Assembly: GCA_015065325.1 (NCBI GenBank)
Contig: SVQO01000001.1
Location: forward strand, 62,001-126,000
Reading direction: 5' to 3'
Length of the DNA: 64,000 nucleotides
Origin: Oscillospiraceae bacterium
GTDB taxonomy: Bacteria > Bacillota > Clostridia > Oscillospirales > SIG627
Below the pieces are notes generated by a model. That model had not been told where the DNA came from and made no database searches. It saw only the letters and a list, made by a program, of their open reading frames with translations. A program made the position numbers and the translations under genes. This document shows, piece after piece, positions 18,317 through 25,622 of this stretch. Positions within the stretch are counted from its first letter, which is position 1. Each line of letters starts with the position of its first letter.

Positions 18317-20373
18317 CAATACGCGTCCGCCAGATCAATATAAAGGTGACCGTTTTCGGAAATATAGCGTTTTCTTCCGTCCAGATCATCGCCCAGAAGG
18401 ATCTCAAACATTTCGCGGGTAGCGTATTCATCCTCGGGCATAATGCGGATCAATCTGCGGGTGGCGGGATCCATGGTGGTACGCCGCATCATATCCGGCT
18501 CATTTTCACCCAGGCCCTTGGAGCGCTGGATGGTATATTTCCGATCCCCCAGATCGGACAGGATCTTGTTCTTTTCCTTTTCGTCGTAGGCGAAGAAGAT
18601 CTCCTCTTCGCCCTCCTTTTTCTTGCCCTTGCAGGTGATCTCGTACAGAGGCGATTCCGCAATATACACCCTGCCCTTTTGGATCAGAGTAGGCAAAAGA
18701 CGGTAAAACATGGTCAGGATCAGGGTGCGGATCTGATAACCGTCCTCATCCGCATCGGTACAAATAATGATCTTGCTCCATTTCAAGTTTTCGTAATTGA
18801 AGCCGGCAAGATCCTTATGTCCCTTGCCGATCTCAACACCGCAACCGATGATGCGGAGCAGATCCACGATGATCTCACTTTTGAAAATACGGTCGTAACC
18901 GCATTTCAAGCAGTTCAGCGTTTTGCCGCGGACGGGGATGATTGCCTGAAATTCCGCGTCCCTGCCCAGCTTACAGCTTCCCAGTGCAGAGTCACCCTCT
19001 ACGATGTAAAGCTCGCGCTTATCCTTATCCTTACTGCGGCAGTTTGCAAACTTTTCGATACGGTTGGTCACGTCCAGTGTGCCCGACAGCTTCTTTTTGA
19101 TATTAACGCGTGCGCTTTCCGCATTTTCACGGCTTCTCTTATTGATCAGAACCTGCTGAGAAATACGGTCTGCATCCGCGGGATTCTCCGCAAAATAGAT
19201 CTCCAGCTTCTCGTCGAAAAACTCCGTCATGGCGTCGGCGATAAACTTATTGGTGACCTTCTTCTTGGTCTGGTCGGAGAAGGACGCGATATTGGAGAAG
19301 CAGTTGGTCACCAGGATCAAGCAGTCCTCCACGTCCTGAAAGCTGATCTTCGCCTCGTTTTTATTGTATTTGCCCGTATTTTTCAAATAGGCATCCACCG
19401 CCCGCAAAAAGCTGGATTTTACCGCCTTTTCAGGGCTTCCGCCGTGCTCCAGCCAGCTGGAGTTATGGTAATATTCCAATTTCTGCGCCTTGGCAGAGAA
19501 GCAAAAGGCTACCTCCATCCGCACGTCGTATTCACTCTTATCCTCACGGTCACGGCCGCGCTTTTCTCCTTCCCAGAAAACGGGAACGGTCAAGGTCCCC
19601 ACCTTCCCTTCGGTAGCAGTCACCTCGTTAAATTCATTGATCTCCGCTGCCTCGCGCACGTAGTCCAGAATTCCCTCCTTGTAAAGGAAGCTGTGCTCGG
19701 ACCATTCCGAGTCGGCATTCTGATACTTCAGATGCAGATTCAAGCCGCCGTTGACCACGGCCTGACGGCGCATCACATCAACGAAATATTCCTCCGGGAT
19801 TCCGATCTCGGTAAAAACGTCCAGGTCGGGACGCCAGGTAATGGTAGTTCCGGTGCGGCGATGGTTCACTTCTTCCTTGATCAGTTCTCCCGCCGCTTCA
19901 CCTTTTTTAAAGTGGATCTCGTAGCGGGCGTTTTTGGTGCGCACCTCAACGTCCATAAACTCGGAGCTGTACTGCGTGGCACAGGCACCCAAACCGTTCA
20001 GACCCAGAGAATACTGGTACGCGCCGCCCTTGGCGTTGTCGTACTTGCCGCCTGCATACAGCTCGCAAAAAATCAGTTCCCAGTTAAATCTTCCCTCTTT
20101 TTCATTCCAATCCAAAGGGATACCGCGGCCAAAATCCTCCACGGTAATCACGTGGTCACGGGTCACGGTCACGTTGATTGCATCTCCATAGCCCGCTCTC
20201 GCCTCGTCGATGGAGTTGGACAAGATCTCGAAGAAGGAATGGGCGCAGCCGTCCAGTCCGTCAGAGCCGAAAATAACACCGGGTCTTTTTCGGACCCGTT
20301 CCGCGCCCTTCAGACTTTGTATGCTTTGATCGTTGTATTCCGTCTGCTTTTTTGCTTTGCTAAGTTCTGCCAT
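18316..20373 (-). CDS. Divergent type II topoisomerase B subunit (GyrB/ParE-like)
   Basis: A 685-residue GyrB/ParE-type protein. The GHKL ATPase part has EILSNSIDEARAGYGD (catalytic Glu and Mg Asn), VEDFGRGIP and YSLGLNGLGA. The TOPRIM part has EGDSALGS (459-466, canonical EGDSAGGS) and TDADEDG (539-545). The C-terminal RSKGLGENEP replaces canonical RYKGLGEMNP. These changes mark a side branch rather than the housekeeping gyrB. No GyrA/ParC partner is adjacent; downstream are yigZ and an unknown gene. It should be ATP-dependent and need an A subunit encoded elsewhere. Confidence 0.9.
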   Translation of the reverse strand: MAELSKAKKQTEYNDQSIQSLKGAERVRKRPGVIFGSDGLDGCAHSFFEILSNSIDEARAGYGDAINVTVTRDHVITVEDFGRGIPLDWNEKEGRFNWELIFCELYAGGKYDNAKGGAYQYSLGLNGLGACATQYSSEFMDVEVRTKNARYEIHFKKGEAAGELIKEEVNHRRTGTTITWRPDLDVFTEIGIPEEYFVDVMRRQAVVNGGLNLHLKYQNADSEWSEHSFLYKEGILDYVREAAEINEFNEVTATEGKVGTLTVPVFWEGEKRGRDREDKSEYDVRMEVAFCFSAKAQKLEYYHNSSWLEHGGSPEKAVKSSFLRAVDAYLKNTGKYNKNEAKISFQDVEDCLILVTNCFSNIASFSDQTKKKVTNKFIADAMTEFFDEKLEIYFAENPADADRISQQVLINKRSRENAESARVNIKKKLSGTLDVTNRIEKFANCRSKDKDKRELYIVEGDSALGSCKLGRDAEFQAIIPVRGKTLNCLKCGYDRIFKSEIIVDLLRIIGCGVEIGKGHKDLAGFNYENLKWSKIIICTDADEDGYQIRTLILTMFYRLLPTLIQKGRVYIAESPLYEITCKGKKKEGEEEIFFAYDEKEKNKILSDLGDRKYTIQRSKGLGENEPDMMRRTTMDPATRRLIRIMPEDEYATREMFEILLGDDLDGRKRYISENGHLYIDLADAY

Positions 20374-20440
20374 AAAATCTCCTGCACGCCGTCATTCGGC
20401 AATTGTTTTTTATGTAAACAACATTATCTCATTCTATTCT

Positions 20441-20469
20441 ATTATAAATAACTTTTCCCTTTTCGTCAA
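20441..20469 (-). promoter_or_regulatory. Promoter of the GyrB-like gene
   Basis: On the minus strand TTGACG (20464-20469), 17-base spacer, TATAAT (20441-20446). Confidence 0.85.
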
Positions 20470-20570
20470 CTCCCCAAACCCCTCCCGTGATTTTTTCTCC
20501 AATCTCACATCCTATCCTCCGATTTTTCCAAAAAAAGCCTTTTCGCCTGTACTTTTTCCCCCTTTCATTG

Positions 20571-20599
20571 TTGACACTCCAAGTGCTTTGTGGTAAAAT
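20571..20599 (+). promoter_or_regulatory. Promoter of the five-gene sugar operon
   Basis: Consensus TTGACA (20571-20576), 17-base spacer, TAAAAT (20594-20599) with TGG before it (extended -10). No obvious operator or CRE box was recognised around it. Confidence 0.88.
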
Positions 20600-20663
20600 T
20601 ATGTACGGAATATGTTGGATTTTTTCCGCAAAAACAGAGTTTTTTTCGAAGGAGAGAAACAAA

Positions 20664-22076
20664 ATGAATTTACTGGGAATCGACGTAGGTACCACCTCTC
20701 TGAAAGCAGTCTGCTTTGACGAGAAGGGCACCTGCCTTGCCGAAACCAATATCGACTATACCCTGGATACCCACGGAGATCTGGTGGAATTCGATGCCAC
20801 CGAGTACGTCCGCATCGCAAAAGAGGCCATCGCCAAGATCGAGGAGACGGTCAAGATCGACGCCATCTCCATCGACACCCAGGGCGAGACCCTGATTCTG
20901 ACCGACGCTGAAGGGACTCCCACCATGCCCGCCATCGTATGGCTGGACAACCGCGCCGTAAAGGAAGCAGAAGAGATCGAGGCACATTTCGGCGGCGAGA
21001 CCATTTACAACGTGACCGGTCAGGCAGAGACCACCGGCGGTTGGCCCGCCTGCAAGCTTCTCTGGGTACGGAGAAACCTGCCCGAGGTATGGGCAAAGAC
21101 CAAAAAAGTATTTATGCTGGAGGATTGGCTGCTTTGGGCACTTTCCGGTGAATTCGTAACCGAGCCCACCATTCAGTCTTCCACCATTTACCTTGACATC
21201 GTGAAAAAAGATTGGTGGCAGGAAATGCTGGATTTCATCGGCGTTGACCGTGCAATGCTTCCCGCCATCGTTCCTTCTGCGACCAAGGTCGGCACCTTCG
21301 GTGATATTTCCATCGTTACCGGTGCTCTGGACCAGATCGCAGGCGCCGTCGGCGTTGGCGTGGTGGATGAAAACATCGTCAGCGAAATGACCGGTACCAT
21401 TATGGCAATTTGTGTGGTCACCGATTCCATTCCTCCCTACGATCCCGCTTCCAAGATCCCCTGCCATCTGCACGCCATCGGAGACAAGTACGTTTCCCTC
21501 CTGTGGAGCTCTACCGCAGGAATGGCTCTGAAATGGTTCCGCAACAATTTTGCCTCCGAGCTTTCCTTCAAGGAGCTTGACGAAGAAGCGGCAAAGGCGG
21601 GTCCCGGCGCAGAAGGTCTTGCCTTCCTGCCTCACCTGTGCGGATCTACCATGCCTGTTTACAACCCCGACGCCAGAGGTGCCTTCTGGGGTATGACCCT
21701 GGCACACGGCAAGGGGCACTTTGCCCGCGCCATTTTGGAGTCCGTTGCCTTCACCCTTAAGGATGACCTGGAGTGTATCGGCGCCGAAGCAGACGAGATC
21801 CGCATTACCGGCGGCGGCGCAACCAGTCCTCTCTGGGCACAGATCAAGGCAGACGTTACCGGTCTGAACCTTTCCACCCTGCAGGAAAAGGAATCTGCCT
21901 GTCTGGGTACCGCCATTATGGCAGGCGTTGGCTGCGGCGTTTATTCCTCCATCGAGGAGGCTTGCCAAGGCATCATCAAAACCAAAAAGACCTATTCCCC
22001 CCAAGGCGTGGATTATTCCGCCGCCTATCGCAAGTACAAAAAGCTGGATCAGCTTTTGAATATTTCGGAGGTTTAA
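20664..22076 (+). CDS. FGGY-family carbohydrate kinase (xylulokinase-like)
   Basis: A 470-residue sugar kinase of the FGGY family. The N-terminal phosphate-binding strand is LLGIDVGTTSLKAVCFDEKG. ISIDTQGETLILTD and PAIVWLDNRA follow, then the putative catalytic aspartate in GALDQIAGAVGVG, and the C-terminal nucleotide site RITGGGATSPLWAQIKAD. ATG at 20664 has AAGGAG at proper distance; the longer in-frame reading begins inside the promoter region and is rejected. It leads an operon with two sugar isomerase-like genes, a TIM-like gene and yjbQ. The substrate is unknown; FGGY members phosphorylate ketoses, polyols and related compounds. Confidence 0.93.
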   Translation: MNLLGIDVGTTSLKAVCFDEKGTCLAETNIDYTLDTHGDLVEFDATEYVRIAKEAIAKIEETVKIDAISIDTQGETLILTDAEGTPTMPAIVWLDNRAVKEAEEIEAHFGGETIYNVTGQAETTGGWPACKLLWVRRNLPEVWAKTKKVFMLEDWLLWALSGEFVTEPTIQSSTIYLDIVKKDWWQEMLDFIGVDRAMLPAIVPSATKVGTFGDISIVTGALDQIAGAVGVGVVDENIVSEMTGTIMAICVVTDSIPPYDPASKIPCHLHAIGDKYVSLLWSSTAGMALKWFRNNFASELSFKELDEEAAKAGPGAEGLAFLPHLCGSTMPVYNPDARGAFWGMTLAHGKGHFARAILESVAFTLKDDLECIGAEADEIRITGGGATSPLWAQIKADVTGLNLSTLQEKESACLGTAIMAGVGCGVYSSIEEACQGIIKTKKTYSPQGVDYSAAYRKYKKLDQLLNISEV

Positions 22077-22079
22077 ACT

Positions 22080-23429
22080 ATGTCTAAAGTAGCATTTATC
22101 GGCTTCGGAGAAGTCAACACCCCCGTAGAAGTCATTATTTCCCGTACCACGGCAGCTGCCGAGGCACTGGAAAAAGAGGGGCTTGATCTCGTCAAGGTCA
22201 TTCCCGTTGCCGACGATTACGAGGAAGTGCAAATCAAGGGCGCCATCGAAACCCTTTCCAAGGAGCATTACGATGCAGTGGTTCTTTGCGTCGGTGGCTG
22301 GATCCCCACCCACGCAGTGGTAAAGATCGCCGAGCACTACCGTCATCTTCCCATGGTCCTTTGGGGACTTTGCGGCTGGATGGAGGACGGTAGAATCGTC
22401 ACCACCGCTGACCAGGCAGGTACCACGGGTCTCCGTGCCGCACTGGAGGATCTCGGCTTCACCTTTACCTATATTTACGATATGATCGGCAAGCCCTCCA
22501 ATTCCAAGCGCGTTGCCGATTACTGCAAGGCAGCCATTGCCGCCCGCACTCTGCGCCATCAGAAGGCAGGTATGGCAGGCTACCGCGATATGAACCTTTA
22601 CGGCACCCTGTACGACGGCGCTTCCCTGAAAAAGGTCATCGGTCCCGAGATCGAAACCTTTGAAATGCTGGACATGCAGCAGAGATTTGAGAAGCTGGAC
22701 GAAAAGGAAATCATGGACGTTGTGGAAAACCGCATCAAGAAGTGGACCTTCGTTTCTCCCTGCAGTGACGAGCCTATGAAGACCGCCGCCGCATATTACC
22801 TGACCGTAAAGCAGATCGCCGAGGAAAGAGACTATAAGGCGATCTCCCTGAAGGATGTAGACGGTATGAAGAAGTTTATGGGCTTCCCCCCCGCTCCCGT
22901 ATTTATGCTTTTGGCAGAGGACGGCTACCTGACCGTTCCCGAGAACGACTCTCTGGGCTGTATCACTTTGATGATGATGAAGGAGCTGGTAGGCGGTACT
23001 CCCTTCTATCTGGAATTCTACGAATTCTTTGAGGACGGCGTTTTGGCAGGTGTTCCCGACTACGTACCTTCTCAGGTCGTGGACGGTGAGGTTACCGTAA
23101 TGCCCGCCGCCTTCGGTCTGCTCAACCAGGGCATTCTGAATATCTCCAAGGTAAAAACCGGCGAACTTACCATGAGCCGTCTGGTTTACAAGAACGGCAA
23201 ATATATGATGCACATCGTTCACGGCAACGGTGTCACCCCTCCCAAGTGGGAGGAATACGGTTGGGCTCAGCCCGCTCCTCAGCTTCCCTCCCTCAAGATC
23301 GAGATGGAAAATGTGGACGATTTTGCTCAGCACGTTGCTTGCCAACACTACGTGATCACCTATGGTGATAACCGTGCTCAGATCAGAAATATCTGTTCAA
23401 TTTTAGGAATCGAGGTGTATGAATCTTGA
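22080..23429 (+). CDS. L-fucose/L-arabinose isomerase-fold protein
   Basis: A 449-residue protein of the L-fucose/arabinose isomerase superfamily. It has an N-terminal Rossmann-like part (VAFIGFGEVNTPVEV, DAVVLCVGGWIPTHAVVKIA, VLWGLCGW), a middle domain, and a C-terminal metal-site domain with PENDSLGCITLMMMKELVGG and later HIVHGNGVTPPKWEEYGW. Superfamily members interconvert aldoses and ketoses with Mn2+. It starts three bases after the kinase stop, using GGAGG in the kinase's last codons. It is shorter and quite diverged from FucI (about 590), so substrate transfer is unsafe. Confidence 0.85.
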   Translation: MSKVAFIGFGEVNTPVEVIISRTTAAAEALEKEGLDLVKVIPVADDYEEVQIKGAIETLSKEHYDAVVLCVGGWIPTHAVVKIAEHYRHLPMVLWGLCGWMEDGRIVTTADQAGTTGLRAALEDLGFTFTYIYDMIGKPSNSKRVADYCKAAIAARTLRHQKAGMAGYRDMNLYGTLYDGASLKKVIGPEIETFEMLDMQQRFEKLDEKEIMDVVENRIKKWTFVSPCSDEPMKTAAAYYLTVKQIAEERDYKAISLKDVDGMKKFMGFPPAPVFMLLAEDGYLTVPENDSLGCITLMMMKELVGGTPFYLEFYEFFEDGVLAGVPDYVPSQVVDGEVTVMPAAFGLLNQGILNISKVKTGELTMSRLVYKNGKYMMHIVHGNGVTPPKWEEYGWAQPAPQLPSLKIEMENVDDFAQHVACQHYVITYGDNRAQIRNICSILGIEVYES

Positions 23430-24022
23430 AGAAAGAAGCATTGATCGCCGCACAGAACGCTTTCGGCATTGAAGCGACTGAAATCAACCGTGCCAAGGAA
23501 GTTATGGATTGGGACGCATTTGCAAAGGCAGTTGAGGCACTGGCTAAGGCAGAACGCATCGGCACCGCAGGCTGCGGACACTCCGGCATCTGCTGCACCC
23601 ACTTTGCACATTCTCTGTGCTGCGTAGAGCGCCCTGCTCGCTTTATCTCCCCCGCAGAAGCCGTACACGGCGCTATGGGCTTCATCCAGAAGGGTGACGT
23701 TATGGTGCTTGCTTCCCGCGGCGGCAAAACTGCCGAGCTGATCCCCATTATGAACATTGCCCGCACCAAGGGCGCCACCATCATCTCCGTAACCGAGAAA
23801 ATGGACTCTCCCCTTGCACAGGGCTCTGACATTGTAATTCCTATGAAGGTGGAGCTGGAAACCGATAAGTACAACTCTCAGTCCACCTCCAGCTTCGTTG
23901 CTCTTGCATCCGTATTCGATGCACTGCAGACCGCCCTCATCGAGGAAACCGGCTTTGTCAACGAGCAGTTTGCCCTCACCCACCCCGGCGGAGCCGTAGG
24001 CGAGCGCTTGAACAAGAAATAA
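23426..24022 (+). CDS. SIS-domain phosphosugar isomerase
   Basis: A 198-residue single SIS-domain protein like the isomerase half of arabinose-5-phosphate isomerase (KdsD/GutQ) but without the C-terminal CBS pair. Key segments are RIGTAGCGHSGICCTHFAHS (phosphosugar-binding Ser region), GAMGFIQKGDVMVLASRGGKTAELI, and the C-terminal THPGGAVGERL shared with KdsD. The only suitable start is TTG at 23426, which overlaps the TGA stop of the isomerase gene. AGGTG lies about ten bases before. It probably converts an aldose phosphate and a ketose phosphate into each other. Confidence 0.88.
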   Translation: MKKEALIAAQNAFGIEATEINRAKEVMDWDAFAKAVEALAKAERIGTAGCGHSGICCTHFAHSLCCVERPARFISPAEAVHGAMGFIQKGDVMVLASRGGKTAELIPIMNIARTKGATIISVTEKMDSPLAQGSDIVIPMKVELETDKYNSQSTSSFVALASVFDALQTALIEETGFVNEQFALTHPGGAVGERLNKK

Positions 24023-24039
24023 TTGGAAGGAGAAAACCA

Positions 24040-24750
24040 ATGATTAAAAACATTACCATTAAGGCACCCTTCTTCGAAATCGGTCCCAAGAACTATCTTT
24101 GGGGCGACGACGTGGTAGAGCTTGCCAAGGTTGCAGATGCCGCCAGCAAAAAGTACAATGTTGACATCATCTTCACCACCCCCATCGTTGAGATCCGCAG
24201 AGTAAAGGAAGCAACGGAGAAAATCCACGTTTTCGCACCTCATATGGATTCTCTCACCCCCGGCAGAGGTCTGGCAGACATTCTTCCCGAGAGCCTGGTG
24301 GCTGCAGGGGCAGAGGGCGTAATGCTGAACCACTGCGAAAAGCCCGTTACCGTAGCTGAGCTCAAGGCTGCCATCAAGCGCGCCGATGAAGTCGGTCTGG
24401 CTACTATCGTTTGTGCAGACTCCTGCGCAGAGGCAGCTGCCATCGCACACCTGGAGCCCAACATCATCGTTGCAGAGCCCACCGAGCTGATCGGCACCGG
24501 CAAAGCAAGCGACGAGGAGTACGTTGAAGCTTCCATCCGCGCCGTCAAGGACGTAAACCCCGACATTCTGGTTCTTCAGGGTGCAGGCATTAAGTGCTAT
24601 GACGACGTTTACCGCAACATTTACGCAGGCGCAGAAGCAACCGGCTCTTCCTCCGGTATCGTGGGTCTCCCCACTCCCGAGGCAAGATATCAGATGGTTG
24701 ACGATATGATCCGCGCAGTCCGCGAAGCCTGGGACGCAAGACAGGCATAA
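24040..24750 (+). CDS. Triose-phosphate-isomerase-like protein (archaeal-type length)
   Basis: A 236-residue TIM-barrel protein close in length to archaeal TpiA. It retains the catalytic His context as LNHCEKP (canonical LNHSE) and the catalytic Glu loop as AEPTELIGTG (canonical EPPELIGTG). The N-terminal N-x-K motif is changed: the best alignment gives GPKNYL, keeping Lys but with Gly for Asn. The phosphate-binding end reads ATGSSSGIVGLPTPE. These differences and the operon context argue for a pathway enzyme acting on a larger sugar phosphate (compare TIM homologues acting on tetrulose phosphates in erythritol catabolism), not the glycolytic enzyme. A ribosome site (AAGGAG) lies eight bases upstream. 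Confidence 0.85.
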   Translation: MIKNITIKAPFFEIGPKNYLWGDDVVELAKVADAASKKYNVDIIFTTPIVEIRRVKEATEKIHVFAPHMDSLTPGRGLADILPESLVAAGAEGVMLNHCEKPVTVAELKAAIKRADEVGLATIVCADSCAEAAAIAHLEPNIIVAEPTELIGTGKASDEEYVEASIRAVKDVNPDILVLQGAGIKCYDDVYRNIYAGAEATGSSSGIVGLPTPEARYQMVDDMIRAVREAWDARQA

Positions 24751-24786
24751 CACAGTTTAATTTTTATTCTTAGGAGGAATAATATA

Positions 24787-25407
24787 ATGGAATTCAAAGT
24801 AGTACAAAAAGAGATTCAATTGCAGTCCAGAGGATGGATCCCCACCTTCCACGACATTTCCATCGACGTTCACAAGATCGTTGAGGAATCCGGCGTGAAG
24901 AACGGTACCGTAGCTGTTGTTTCTCACCACACCACCTGCTCCGTAATGATCCAGGAGTGCTCCCACGACTTCGATACCTTTGACCTGGAGTTCCTGCAGC
25001 ACGACCTGCTCGACATCATGAGAAAGATGATCCCCGACTTTGCTGAGGAGCATCAGTACCGTCACCCCGGTCCTGTACACGCTCAGTTCGGCAGATACGT
25101 AAACGAGCCCGGCAACTTCACCTCTATGAATACCGACGGTCACCTCCGCTCCGTATTCTTTGGCAGAAGTGAAACCATCACCATCAAGGACGGCGTTCTT
25201 GACCTTGGTGAGTTTGCTCACATCTACTTCATCGACTGGGATCACGTTCGTGCTCGTCCCCGTCAGTGCAACGTTACCATTATGGGTACCACTGAGGACG
25301 TTGGATGCCGCAAGTACAACAACGGCGAGATTGTTAACACCCTTCGTAAGTTCCCCGAGGAAGAAAAGACCTATATGGAGCAGTACGACGAGTGGAAGAA
25401 GAGATAA
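24787..25407 (+). CDS. yjbQ: YjbQ-family (UPF0047) protein, extended form
   Basis: A 206-residue member of the YjbQ/UPF0047 family. Family features are VVSHHTTCSVMIQE (canonical HTSAgl.inE), NTDGHLRSVFFG (canonical HAHLraSLlG) and DLGEFAHIYFIDWDH. It is about 65 residues longer than E. coli YjbQ, with an insert before the metal-site region (RHPGPVHAQFGRYV) and a charged C-terminus. YjbQ proteins show a weak secondary thiamine phosphate synthase activity, but their real role is unclear. Placement as last gene of a sugar operon suggests a phosphosugar substrate. TAGGAGGA lies eight bases before the ATG. Confidence 0.88.
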   Translation: MEFKVVQKEIQLQSRGWIPTFHDISIDVHKIVEESGVKNGTVAVVSHHTTCSVMIQECSHDFDTFDLEFLQHDLLDIMRKMIPDFAEEHQYRHPGPVHAQFGRYVNEPGNFTSMNTDGHLRSVFFGRSETITIKDGVLDLGEFAHIYFIDWDHVRARPRQCNVTIMGTTEDVGCRKYNNGEIVNTLRKFPEEEKTYMEQYDEWKKR

Positions 25408-25423
25408 CCCATCTCAAAAGCGC

Positions 25424-25456
25424 AAAGAAGATCGGCTTTCGCCGATCTTCTTTTTT
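25424..25456 (+). terminator. Terminator of the sugar operon
   Basis: AAAGAAGATCGGC, TTTC loop, GCCGATCTTC, then TTTTTT. Confidence 0.95.
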
Positions 25457-25578
25457 GTTTCCCGCGTCTCCAATATTCGTTCTCCTCGCAAGGGATCGCT
25501 CTGCCCAATATAACCAAAACGAAATCTTCCCTTCCCGCTGAAACATTCAACCAAAGCTTCAGACCGAATTTCAAGCAT

Positions 25579-25616
25579 AAAAAAAGAACTTCGCCGTTTG
25601 GCGAAGTTCTTTTTTG
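25579..25616. terminator. Terminator of the solute-binding protein gene
   Basis: AAGAACTTCGCC, GTTT loop, GGCGAAGTTCTT with A and T runs on the two sides. It works on the minus strand for the gene ending at 25623 and could work in both directions. Confidence 0.92.
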
Positions 25617-25622
25617 GTCTAA

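Noticed and set aside
18346-20451. A 701-codon plus-strand frame opposite the GyrB-like gene
   Set aside because: The GyrB-like frame has all family motifs on the other strand; this one has none and no ribosome site.
20670-23348. An 892-codon minus-strand open frame opposite the sugar kinase and isomerase genes
   Set aside because: It is the mirror frame of strongly biased coding DNA. It has no ribosome site, no recognisable motif and a Val/Gly/His-rich composition typical of antisense frames.
24040-24750. Calling the TIM-like gene the glycolytic tpiA
   Set aside because: Operon context and altered residues around the active site argue against it, although it cannot be excluded without the rest of the genome.
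25371-25574. A 67-codon minus-strand frame between the two terminators
   Set aside because: No ribosome site, and it crosses the terminator hairpin of the sugar operon.
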